The notes under the pieces: model-generated | Told to the model about the DNA's origin: nothing | What the model saw: only the letters and a program-made list of their open reading frames with translations | The model's database searches: none | Assembly (NCBI GenBank): GCA_963667075.1 | Contig: OY762938.1 | Coordinates: 62,001-126,000 of the forward strand | Direction: 5' to 3' | DNA length: 64,000 nucleotides | From: G963667075 sp963667075 | Lineage (GTDB): Bacteria > Pseudomonadota > Alphaproteobacteria > Micavibrionales > Micavibrionaceae | Shown here: piece after piece, positions 19,380-26,646 of the stretch | How positions within the stretch are numbered: position 1 is the first letter of the stretch | Layout: the number at the start of each line of letters is the position of its first letter | Position numbers and translations under genes: made by a program

Positions 19380-20276
19380 TTAGCTGCATGAGCTGAGTTG
19401 AGACTGTAACGTTTTCCAAATCTGTTTTATGTCCTGTGCGCTAGGTGTTTCCGTTTCGACAACAGCGAGAGACTTTACTTGTGCTTCGGTAACGCCTTTA
19501 TCGTAGCGTATGCGGCCCAGAACACTAGCCCCCATTGATGATGCCAGTTTTTCTATTCGTTCTGTCATCTCCTTGGAAATATCCCATTTGTTAACACAGA
19601 CACAGGCCGGCCTGTCAAAATGCCTGGCAAGCTCCAGTATTCTTTTTAGATCATGCTCACCCGATAATGTAGGCTCAGTCACGGCCAGAACCATGGAGGC
19701 CCCTGTTATAGAGGCGATAACGGGGCAGCCTGTTCCAGGCGGCCCATCGACCAAAATCAAATCATGCTTCTTTTCTTCTGCCAGCTTGCGCGCCTGTTCC
19801 CTGACTGTTGATACCAATTTGCCGGAATTCTCTGCCGCTATACCAAGCTTTGCATGCACCATAGGCCCAGCCCTTGTCTGAGAGATCATCCACTGTCCAC
19901 AATGCCGATCGGGAAAATCAATGGCTTTAAGCGGACAAAAAGCGTAACAAACACCGCAGCCCTCACAAGAGTGCGGTTTTATCTCAAACAAACTCTTTTT
20001 ACCGGAGGCTTGCGGTATTTCTTTTATCGCATCAAAACGGCATAGATTAAGGCATGCGCCGCAGGAATCACAAATATCCTGACGTAGCACGGCTTCATGA
20101 CCGCTTATAAAATCATGTCTTTCGATAACATCCGGTTTAAGGACAAGATGAAGATCCGCCGCATCCACATCACAATCAGCCAGCACAGGATAATCGGCTA
20201 ATAAAGCAAAACTGGCCAGAACACTCGTTTTGCCTGTTCCACCTTTGCCACTAATGACGACGAGTTCTTTGATCAT
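19380..20276 (-). CDS. MinD/Mrp-family ATPase with inserted 2[4Fe-4S] ferredoxin domain (second)
   Basis: 298 residues. The deviant Walker A GKGGTGKTS is at about 10-18. A ferredoxin insert carries CDSCGACLNLC and CEGCGVCYAFC, and VDGPPGTGCPV is the Walker B-like part. These paired ATPases occur with NifX-like proteins in ORP-type clusters. Likely role: cluster transfer or ATP-driven partner switching. The ATG overlaps the stop of the preceding ATPase gene (ATGA). Confidence 0.88.
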   Translation of the reverse strand: MIKELVVISGKGGTGKTSVLASFALLADYPVLADCDVDAADLHLVLKPDVIERHDFISGHEAVLRQDICDSCGACLNLCRFDAIKEIPQASGKKSLFEIKPHSCEGCGVCYAFCPLKAIDFPDRHCGQWMISQTRAGPMVHAKLGIAAENSGKLVSTVREQARKLAEEKKHDLILVDGPPGTGCPVIASITGASMVLAVTEPTLSGEHDLKRILELARHFDRPACVCVNKWDISKEMTERIEKLASSMGASVLGRIRYDKGVTEAQVKSLAVVETETPSAQDIKQIWKTLQSQLSSCS

Positions 20277-21121
20277 ACAGCGGCCTCCTTAATAATGCGG
20301 CTCAGTAACGATTCGAACGCCTCTTTATAAGCAGGAAGAGACTCTATAATGGGAACGCCCTTGGCGTAATTCTCTGCAATTTTTCGATCATCGGGGATTT
20401 CTGCAAGAATGTTTATACTCTCTGCCGCGCAATAGGTATTGATACAATCATATCCCGGTGCCGCTCGATTTATAACAACACCGAAAGGCCTGTCTAGCGC
20501 ACGGGTCATTTCTACTGCCAGACTTAAATCGTTTAAACCAAAAGGCGTTGGCTCTGTCACCAGAACGACAAAATCGCACTCTTTAATAGCTGCCACAGCA
20601 GGACAAGCCGTCCCCGGCGGAGAATCCAGAATAGCTAAAGTATTTTTCTTTATCTCTTCTTTAACCGCATCAATAACAATCCCGGCCAAAGACATGCCTA
20701 TATCCATTTTTCCCTGTACGAGAGAAATGTTTTTATATTGCGAAGTTGTCACCGTCCCGATCTCGCAAGGTACTTCACGAATGGCTTTTTTAGGACAAGC
20801 CCGTTTGCAGCCACCACAACCATGGCACATATCAGGCATTATAACAGGAAACTTGCCAAGACAAGCAATGGCACCAAATTCACAAAACTGAGAACAAAGA
20901 TCACACCCCTCCTCCGCCGTACATCTGGATTCAATAATTTCAGGCATAAGGATAGAAACCCTGCGCTCATGCACTGTTTCACCTTTTAGAAAAAGATGAA
21001 CGTTAGGCTCTTCAACATCACAATCGAGAAGCTGAACCTCTTTTCCGGCAACAAGCGCAAGATTAACGGCGAGCGTTGTTTTGCCCGTCCCGCCTTTTCC
21101 TGATGCAATAGCAATCCTCAT
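20273..21121 (-). CDS. MinD/Mrp-family ATPase with inserted ferredoxin domain (first)
   Basis: 282 residues. Walker A SGKGGTGKTT is at about 7-16 and the switch-like LDSPPGTACP near 167. Two cysteine groups lie between: CTAEEGCDLCSQFC, with unusual spacing in the first cluster, and CHGCGGCKRAC. It is a paralogue of the next gene, and the two probably form a heterodimer (inference from the family). It starts 14 nt after the DUF134-NifX stop and overlaps the next gene by 4 nt. Confidence 0.88.
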   Translation of the reverse strand: MRIAIASGKGGTGKTTLAVNLALVAGKEVQLLDCDVEEPNVHLFLKGETVHERRVSILMPEIIESRCTAEEGCDLCSQFCEFGAIACLGKFPVIMPDMCHGCGGCKRACPKKAIREVPCEIGTVTTSQYKNISLVQGKMDIGMSLAGIVIDAVKEEIKKNTLAILDSPPGTACPAVAAIKECDFVVLVTEPTPFGLNDLSLAVEMTRALDRPFGVVINRAAPGYDCINTYCAAESINILAEIPDDRKIAENYAKGVPIIESLPAYKEAFESLLSRIIKEAAV

Positions 21122-21135
21122 TTTAGTAAAGCTCT

Positions 21136-21795
21136 TTATTGGAGTTCTGGTAATTTTTCAGCGCGGTATTGCGCCAGAGCGTCTTCAACACTCATACCCA
21201 TGGCCGAATAAATCGTTACATCAGATTGTTTTAAGGCATTAAATGCTTTGGGACCACAATCGCCTGTAATAACGACGCTAACGCCTGCTTTTACGACGGT
21301 TTCCGCTGCTTTAATGCCAGCCCCGCCAGCCGCATCACAGCTTGTATTATCAATAACCTCAAAACGGTCATTTTCTGTATCAAATATGATGAATTTTGGT
21401 GAACGGCCAAATTTTGGTTCTACGGAAGCCGATAAATCGTTTCCTGCTGTGCTAAATGCTATTTTCATTTTTTTCTCCTTTGATTTCGATAGTGTGTCTT
21501 CGTCTGAAACTATTTTAAAGTCTCCGCCGCCTATTTCCAGAGCAGATCCTTCTATCAAAGCACTTGCCACAGCCTTGCGGGCACAGGAAATAAGCCTTGA
21601 AAACGTCGGACGGGAAATACCCATCAGTTCAGCCGCTTCTTCATGATTAAGACCTTTATAATCGGCCAGTTTTATAGCCTCCCACTCCTCATCCTTAAGC
21701 GTCACAATCTCCATATCACGCATAGGAATGCCCTGAGGCTTATAAAAACGTGCCAGGGGGTTTGAGCGAATAAGGCGTTTTTTTCTGGGTCTCAT
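21136..21795 (-). CDS. DUF134 helix-turn-helix regulator fused to NifX-type domain
   Basis: 219 residues. Residues 1-90 are DUF134 (FYKPQGIPMRDMEIVTL, HEEAAELMGISRPTFSRLI), a DNA-binding family. Residues 110-219 are a NifX/dinitrogenase cofactor domain (MKIAFSTAGNDLSASVEPKFGRS). The linker has no stop, yet the second domain begins with its own ATG at 21468 preceded by AAAGGAG, so a separate short product is likely as well. It heads the operon of two ferredoxin-MinD ATPases and NifX. The 18-bp palindrome 32-49 bp upstream is a plausible autoregulatory operator. Confidence 0.85.
   Translation of the reverse strand: MRPRKKRLIRSNPLARFYKPQGIPMRDMEIVTLKDEEWEAIKLADYKGLNHEEAAELMGISRPTFSRLISCARKAVASALIEGSALEIGGGDFKIVSDEDTLSKSKEKKMKIAFSTAGNDLSASVEPKFGRSPKFIIFDTENDRFEVIDNTSCDAAGGAGIKAAETVVKAGVSVVITGDCGPKAFNALKQSDVTIYSAMGMSVEDALAQYRAEKLPELQ
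21468..21481 (-). promoter_or_regulatory. Internal ribosome-binding site and start for the NifX half
   Basis: AAAGGAG at 21475-21481 (minus strand) lies 6 nt before an in-frame ATG at 21466-21468, codon 110 of the fusion. The downstream product would be a normal-length 110-residue NifX-like protein. Confidence 0.65.
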
Positions 21796-21820
21796 TATTT
21801 TTTCTCTATAGTTTTTACGC

Positions 21821-21844
21821 GTTCATTTTGAACATATGTTCAAA
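21821..21844. promoter_or_regulatory. Palindromic operator upstream of the DUF134-NifX operon
   Basis: A perfect 18-bp palindrome TTTGAACATATGTTCAAA is at 21827-21844. It overlaps a second dyad GTTCA-TTT-TGAAC at 21821-21833, giving three spaced half-sites. A -10-like TATAGA (21805-21810, minus) lies 16 bp from the -35-like TTCAAA (21827-21832, minus) inside the palindrome, so a bound protein would block the promoter. Confidence 0.55.
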
Positions 21845-22072
21845 TATACACCTTTTTTTCTATATATCAAGTGATAAAAAACAGCTTTTTTAAACGATCA
21901 TTTTACGAATTGCCGCAATGCATCATTTTTTTCTATACAACCTTTGGAAATAGCATTACGCTACTGCCGTTATATACTTGCGGTCAGGGTACAATTAACG
22001 GTATTAATAGTTGATTTTTCGAAGAAAAAACGATAACCTTAGGTGGTGTGTTAATTTCTGTGGGAAGCAAGC

Positions 22073-22639
22073 ATGATAACGACGACAAAAAAGAAAACCT
22101 ATGATCTAAGGGGGTTACGGGTCCTCGTTCTCGAAGAATTTCAATTTATGGCAAATCTAATGAGTTCTATCCTTAGAGATTTTCATGTAGGAAGTGTTGT
22201 CGCTACTTGCAAGGTATCAGAGGCAATGAAAAAGCTGGAAGAGCACAACCTTAGGGCAGATCTCGATGATAGAATTGATCTGATTATAACAGACTTGCTC
22301 CCCCCCAATAACGAAGGGCTCTCCTTTTTGGCATGGGTTAGAAAACATCCCGAAAAAGACATAAGCTATGTGCCTGTCCTCTTTTGTAGCACGCACACAA
22401 GTATGAGTGTGGTGATTGCAGGTCGTGACACAGGTGCTGAGGAAATCATGGTAAAACCCATGACAGCAGAAAAAATAGCCCAGAGACTCTCATATATCAT
22501 AGATCTTCCCCGCCCTTACATCAAGGCACCCGGATTCTTCGGCCCAGACAGAAGACGGCAAAAAAAAGCGTTTTCCGGAGAGGATAAACGCGCAAAGAAC
22601 AATGACAACCTCAGGATAACTTATGAAACAGATGAATAA
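22073..22639 (+). CDS. Stand-alone response-regulator receiver protein
   Basis: 188 residues. The receiver domain has acidic residues Glu21/Glu22, phospho-acceptor Asp74 in IITDLLPP and Lys128 in VKPM. The C-terminal tail PGFFGPDRRRQKK is a motif seen after receiver domains of some alphaproteobacterial single-domain regulators. There is no DNA-binding output domain. It overlaps the next gene by 17 nt, so the two products probably work together. Divergent from the DUF134-NifX operon. Confidence 0.75.
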   Translation: MITTTKKKTYDLRGLRVLVLEEFQFMANLMSSILRDFHVGSVVATCKVSEAMKKLEEHNLRADLDDRIDLIITDLLPPNNEGLSFLAWVRKHPEKDISYVPVLFCSTHTSMSVVIAGRDTGAEEIMVKPMTAEKIAQRLSYIIDLPRPYIKAPGFFGPDRRRQKKAFSGEDKRAKNNDNLRITYETDE

Positions 22640-23132
22640 AAAATCTAGCGAAGTAGAAATCATACACAGAGTGAACAGAATAAAAAAGAAAGTGGGCGGC
22701 GCACAATCCATAAGCGCAGGTGTCATTGACCCCCATTCTATCCAGCGTGCAAAAAAGACCATACAGAACAGCGAGACAGCCTATTTAAAAGAAGTAGAAG
22801 ACATAATTCCAGAACTCAATAGACTCTGGCTATGCCTAAAAAAAGCAGATGAAACAGAACATAGGCAGTTTCTGCAAGAGCTGTCGCGCTATTCGAATCG
22901 TATCAAAGACATGGCATCGACTTACAATTATGAGCTTATGGCTTATTTTTCTGAATCACTTAGAGATTTTACAGAAAAAACTAATATGCGCAATAGCGCG
23001 CACCACACCATCATTCAAGCACATATTGATGTCATCCTGATTGTCCACAAAGAAAAGCTAAAAGAACAAATCGGTAAAAAAGCAGAAAATCTCAAATTAT
23101 TTGTAGCACAGGCGATCGAAAAACATAGCTGA
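22623..23132 (+). CDS. Helical protein paired with the receiver protein
   Basis: 169 residues, predominantly helical, with a basic N-terminus (EIIHRVNRIKKKVGG) and a histidine-containing C-terminal half (AHHTIIQAHIDVILIVHKEKL). Translation is coupled to the receiver gene by a 17-nt overlap. It could be a histidine phosphotransfer-like or chemotaxis-associated partner, but no canonical HPt motif is certain. Function not assigned. Confidence 0.6.
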   Translation: MKQMNKKSSEVEIIHRVNRIKKKVGGAQSISAGVIDPHSIQRAKKTIQNSETAYLKEVEDIIPELNRLWLCLKKADETEHRQFLQELSRYSNRIKDMASTYNYELMAYFSESLRDFTEKTNMRNSAHHTIIQAHIDVILIVHKEKLKEQIGKKAENLKLFVAQAIEKHS

Positions 23133-23592
23133 TCTGTTGGCCTTGATGTCTTAAGAGGCTAACTATGTTCAGCCTAAAAGGCCTCTCTCGCGGGCATGAC
23201 AGCACTTGTATGACATAGTCGATTTTAAATCGTAACGCCTATATCAATACCTATATTTACTATATTCAAAAGAAACAGAATAAATAAAAACAACTATATT
23301 AAATAATATATAAAATAATCATCTATTAATTATAAAAAAAATTATAAAAATAAATCAGTACCGCTGTGTATTTTTCCTTTTTTAAAATAAGAAAGTTTCG
23401 TAAATGGATAAAAAAAACATAAAATTATATTTTTTCTCTTGATTTCGGTTCAGAATTGGGGTAACTATTTAGGTACACACCCTCTATTACCGCCGTTTGT
23501 CCGGGGATCTTATGATCTCCGGACCTTTTTTTATAAGAGGTTGGTTTTTATAAGAGGTTGGTCTTGAGGGGCTGGTGAGCCCCTCGTCCTTA
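23133..23592 (+). other. 460-bp AT-rich gap, possible small RNA before a terminator
   Basis: No credible coding frame. The first 80 bp hold short GC-rich inverted pieces (GGCCTTGATG, AAAAGGCCTC). The middle is extremely AT-rich. The last 130 bp run into a clear plus-strand terminator at 23499-23532 that is 367 bp past the nearest plus-strand gene, so it may end an independent transcript. Two tandem copies of about TTTATAAGAGGTTGGT follow (23530-23562). Confidence 0.35.
23499..23532 (+). terminator. Rho-independent terminator
   Basis: GTCCGGGGATC (23499-23509) pairs with GATCTCCGGAC (23514-23524), one mismatch, loop TTAT, followed by seven T (23526-23532). Confidence 0.75.
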
Positions 23593-24479
23593 TTATTTCT
23601 TATACTGGCTCAGGAACGCCCAGATTTCCTCACACGCATTGATATCTTTACTTGTTCGTCCTACCAGAGGGCTTGGAAGATATTGAAGCCCACCAGGCCA
23701 TGTGTGGCCGCCGTTATGCACCCTGTAAAAAAGGACATCCGCGCTCTCATTACAGTTAGAATATCTGATTTTTCTAACACTTCCCTTGTCATGGACAATA
23801 TCTCTTTTAACCGTGGACGGCACTGGGGCGCAGCCGTTTTTCATCGCCCAGAATTTTGCTGTGTTCTCTGCAGAGAGTGTAAGAATCCCTCTCCCGCTCT
23901 TTCCGCCATTGTATTTCGCGTAGTTATCTTTTGTCCCATGAATCATGACAACCGGCATCGGCCGTACGGGAGAACAGTCAGAGGCCACAAGTTCAGGCAT
24001 CGTCCCTGCAACAGGCGCAATGGCTGTAATAACATCTGACAACTCGCACGCCCCGTGGCATAGATACGAGAAGAATCAATATTAAACCGGCTCCCCAGAT
24101 CTTTTATCAACGCTCTCACAAAACCGACATCATCCGTTGCAGCCGGTTCTTCCTGTAAGACATTCCAAGACTGCTCTACACTGTTCGGATAGACGACAAT
24201 GAAGCCATGCTTATCAGACAACGTATTAAACCCGTCCAGGGTAAGTTGCTTCATAGCCTCCCCGCTTCCCTTGAAGCCGTGAAAAGCAAGCAGAAGAGGT
24301 AAAGGTTCGGTTGCATCGTAAGTGGCAGGTAGGTGAAGAAGATATGTCCTCTCCAAACCATCATATCTTAAAGAAAACGTAGAGTCCGCCGCGTCGGCAT
24401 AAGAAGCAGAAGGGCAGAAAAATAAAAAAGTCATTATCAAAAAAAGAGCAAATCGCATAGGTCCGTATCCCCAATTCAT
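23593..24479 (-). pseudogene. PHB-depolymerase-like (LpqC family) esterase, deletion-frameshifted
   Basis: Two frames make one broken gene. The 5' part (23943-24479) has a signal peptide (MRFALFLIMTFLFFCPSASYADA) and LLAFHGFKGSGE (oxyanion region) up to SRIYATG. The 3' part (23593-24042 frame) resumes at ELSDVITAIAPVAGTMPE and ends with the His motif NGGHTWPGG. At about 24049-24055 a segment is missing: the nucleophile box expected after YATG (G-x-S-N-G) is gone and the frame shifts. No active esterase can be made. Confidence 0.85.
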
Positions 24480-24873
24480 TAAACGAAAGAGGATTTTACT
24501 CTAGAATCAGAAAAACGCCAATCGTAAGAGAAATAAAAAAACATACAAAATCAGACGGTTTGCATTGTGGGCATTTTGTCGCATGTGGTTAATAAAATAC
24601 CCATAAATTCTCACTGTAGGAGCGTTAATAGCAGGAGGCACTCATGATCAAAAGGCTGATAAAAAGACTGAAACAGCGGGAAAGAGAGAGATACATAATA
24701 ATAATAAAATATTACTGATATTATATACGTAAAAATTTTGTGCAGAGCAATATTTATTATAACTTTTATAATTCTTCTTGATTTTTTTAATATTACAAGC
24801 AAAGATTACTTCACTTTCATTGAAATTTTATTATCTATACTCGAAAAACACTAACCTTCAGGAGTAGGAATCT
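24480..24873. other. 394-bp AT-rich gap before the OFA transporter
   Basis: Apart from the 24-codon ORF at 24644 I see no gene. The 3' end should hold the transporter promoter; SD AGGAG lies 10 nt before the transporter ATG. Confidence 0.4.
24644..24718 (+). CDS. Tiny basic peptide ORF with strong ribosome site
   Basis: 24 codons: MIKRLIKRLKQRERERY followed by IIIIKYY. AGGAGG ends 6 nt before the ATG, an ideal Shine-Dalgarno. It lies 156 bp upstream of the OFA transporter on the same strand, so it could be a leader peptide or a small membrane-active peptide. Chance cannot be excluded. Confidence 0.35.
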   Translation: MIKRLIKRLKQRERERYIIIIKYY

Positions 24874-26130
24874 ATGCAAACTGATAGTTCTAAAAATCGC
24901 TGGCTTGTCGTTGTCGGCGCACTGCTTGTTCAATTTAACCTTGGTGCCATTTACGCCTGGTCCGTCTTTGCGCCTGTTTTAAAGAATGCAGGGTGGAGTA
25001 ATACTGAGACTCAATATGTATTTTCCGTTGCTCTGGTTTCCTTTGCGATCGTTATGCTATTCGCTGGTCGTCTTATGAAAGAAATCGGGCCACGAAAGCT
25101 CACTGCTATTGGCGGGGTTCTGCTTGGCACCGGATATATTATACCGGGCCTGTTGGGTGCCACTAATTTCTGGATTGTTTTACTCGGTATCGGAGTGATT
25201 AGCGGCTCAGGTATAGGCCTTGCTTATGTGGTGCCCATTGCCGTCGGTATGCGCTGGTTTCCTGATAAAAAAGGGTTTATCACCGGCCTCTCTGTCGCTG
25301 GTTTCGGCTTTGGTGCCATGGGCTGGGTCAAAATGGCTGGCACATGGGGAAAACTTCTTGAAACACAGGGCCTGGATATGACCTTCATGATCTACGGCAC
25401 ACTGTTTATCATTCTCACATTAATCGGCAGCCTCTGGATGACTTTTCCGCAACAAGGATGGAAACCTAAAGGCTATGTCGCGCCAAGGATGGCAGAGGGT
25501 GGCAACAATTACACCGTTGCCGAGATGTTGCGTACACCGCAATTCTATCTTCTCTTTATTGTGTTCGCTGTCAGTGCAGGTGCAGGCCTGATGGCAATCG
25601 GCCTAATGAAACTGTATCCTACGGAAGCATTGCAAGCATCTGGCTACAGCGCAGCTGATGCCAGTGCTATTGCCGGCACGACAATGGGCGTGTTTTTTGC
25701 CCTCGCAAACGGTATTGGCCGTATTGTCTGGGGTAAGCTTACCGATATGTTGGGCACGCATATGTCAATGATTGTCATGACAGCCACGCAAACCGTCTTT
25801 GTGTTTGCCTTCCCTTCAATGGCCGGCCATGAATATATGTTGTATCTCGGTGCCACGCTGATTGGCTTTAATTATGGCGGGGTCTTCGCCCTTGTGCCAG
25901 CAACGACAGCGGCTCTGTTTGGTACAGAAAAAGTCGGACAAAATTATCCTTATGTCTTTTTGGCTTATGGACTGGGTGGTCTGACCGGTCCGCTGCTCGG
26001 TGGCGTTCTCGGTGACCTCGGGAACTTCCCACTCGCCTTTTCGATTTGCGGCGCAGGTTGTTTGGCTGGCGTTATCTGCATATTCCTGATGCGCAAGCCG
26101 GAAGAAAAAATGGCTGAACAGCCCGCCTGA
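24874..26130 (+). CDS. OFA-family MFS transporter (oxalate/formate antiporter-like)
   Basis: 418 residues, 12 predicted helices. Family features: RWLVVVGALLVQFNLGAIYAWSVFAPVL at the N-terminus, MLFAGRLMKEIGPRK (MFS loop motif) and the second-half counterpart GRIVWGKLTDMLG. Expected to exchange small carboxylates across the inner membrane; the substrate is not determined. It is a single-gene unit with its own terminator at 26162-26192. Confidence 0.88.
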   Translation: MQTDSSKNRWLVVVGALLVQFNLGAIYAWSVFAPVLKNAGWSNTETQYVFSVALVSFAIVMLFAGRLMKEIGPRKLTAIGGVLLGTGYIIPGLLGATNFWIVLLGIGVISGSGIGLAYVVPIAVGMRWFPDKKGFITGLSVAGFGFGAMGWVKMAGTWGKLLETQGLDMTFMIYGTLFIILTLIGSLWMTFPQQGWKPKGYVAPRMAEGGNNYTVAEMLRTPQFYLLFIVFAVSAGAGLMAIGLMKLYPTEALQASGYSAADASAIAGTTMGVFFALANGIGRIVWGKLTDMLGTHMSMIVMTATQTVFVFAFPSMAGHEYMLYLGATLIGFNYGGVFALVPATTAALFGTEKVGQNYPYVFLAYGLGGLTGPLLGGVLGDLGNFPLAFSICGAGCLAGVICIFLMRKPEEKMAEQPA

Positions 26131-26161
26131 TAATGGGATAAGAATAACGAAAAAAACATCT

Positions 26162-26192
26162 CGCCCCTCATAACCGGGGCGGGATTTTTTTT
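26162..26192 (+). terminator. Rho-independent terminator of the OFA transporter
   Basis: CGCCCC (26162-26167) and GGGGCG (26176-26181) form the stem, followed by a run of eight T at 26185-26192. Confidence 0.8.
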
Positions 26193-26249
26193 AGCTATAG
26201 CCAGATATATCAAAGACAACATAGATTGATTCAATTTATGTTGTCTGGG

Positions 26250-26597
26250 CTATAAATCCTGCATGCTTTCAGCGATAAAATCTATCCGCAAAGCCAGCCG
26301 TGCGATCGCATTTTTTACATTCGCCTGCTCTTCCGAAGAAAAATCGCTTTCTTTTACAGTTTCGGTTTTTACAGTTTTTAATTTTTTATTCGTTTCTTTC
26401 AGATCAAACACTTCATCGGCCAGTAAAAGAGAGGCCAGAACGAGAAGATGTGATTCCGTTGCCGCCGCACCGGCTGACGCGATTTCACGGACACGGCTGT
26501 CAATGTAACGGCCAAGATTTAAAACACGTTCTTCCTGCCCATCATCACAGGAAATGCCGTAACTCTTACCATTCACATGTAAATTAACTTCAGCCAT
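26250..26597 (-). CDS. zapA: Cell division protein ZapA
   Basis: 115 residues. The N-terminal ZapA domain has VNLHVNGKSYGISCDDGQEERVLNLGRYID; a coiled-coil tail follows. ZapA binds FtsZ and bundles protofilaments. It is 49 bp downstream of a long coiled-coil gene on the same strand, with transketolase divergent, the layout in which Caulobacter zapA sits with zauP and Rhizobiales zapA with DUF4164. Confidence 0.88.
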   Translation of the reverse strand: MAEVNLHVNGKSYGISCDDGQEERVLNLGRYIDSRVREIASAGAAATESHLLVLASLLLADEVFDLKETNKKLKTVKTETVKESDFSSEEQANVKNAIARLALRIDFIAESMQDL

Positions 26598-26646
26598 TTT
26601 TTTATTCCTTATACGTCATTCGCCTTTAAATTCTTTTTCTTAAAGA

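Noticed and set aside
24611..24802. 63-codon minus-strand ORF in the gap before the OFA transporter
   Set aside because: Very AT-rich, no ribosome site, overlaps a better supported tiny ORF on the other strand.
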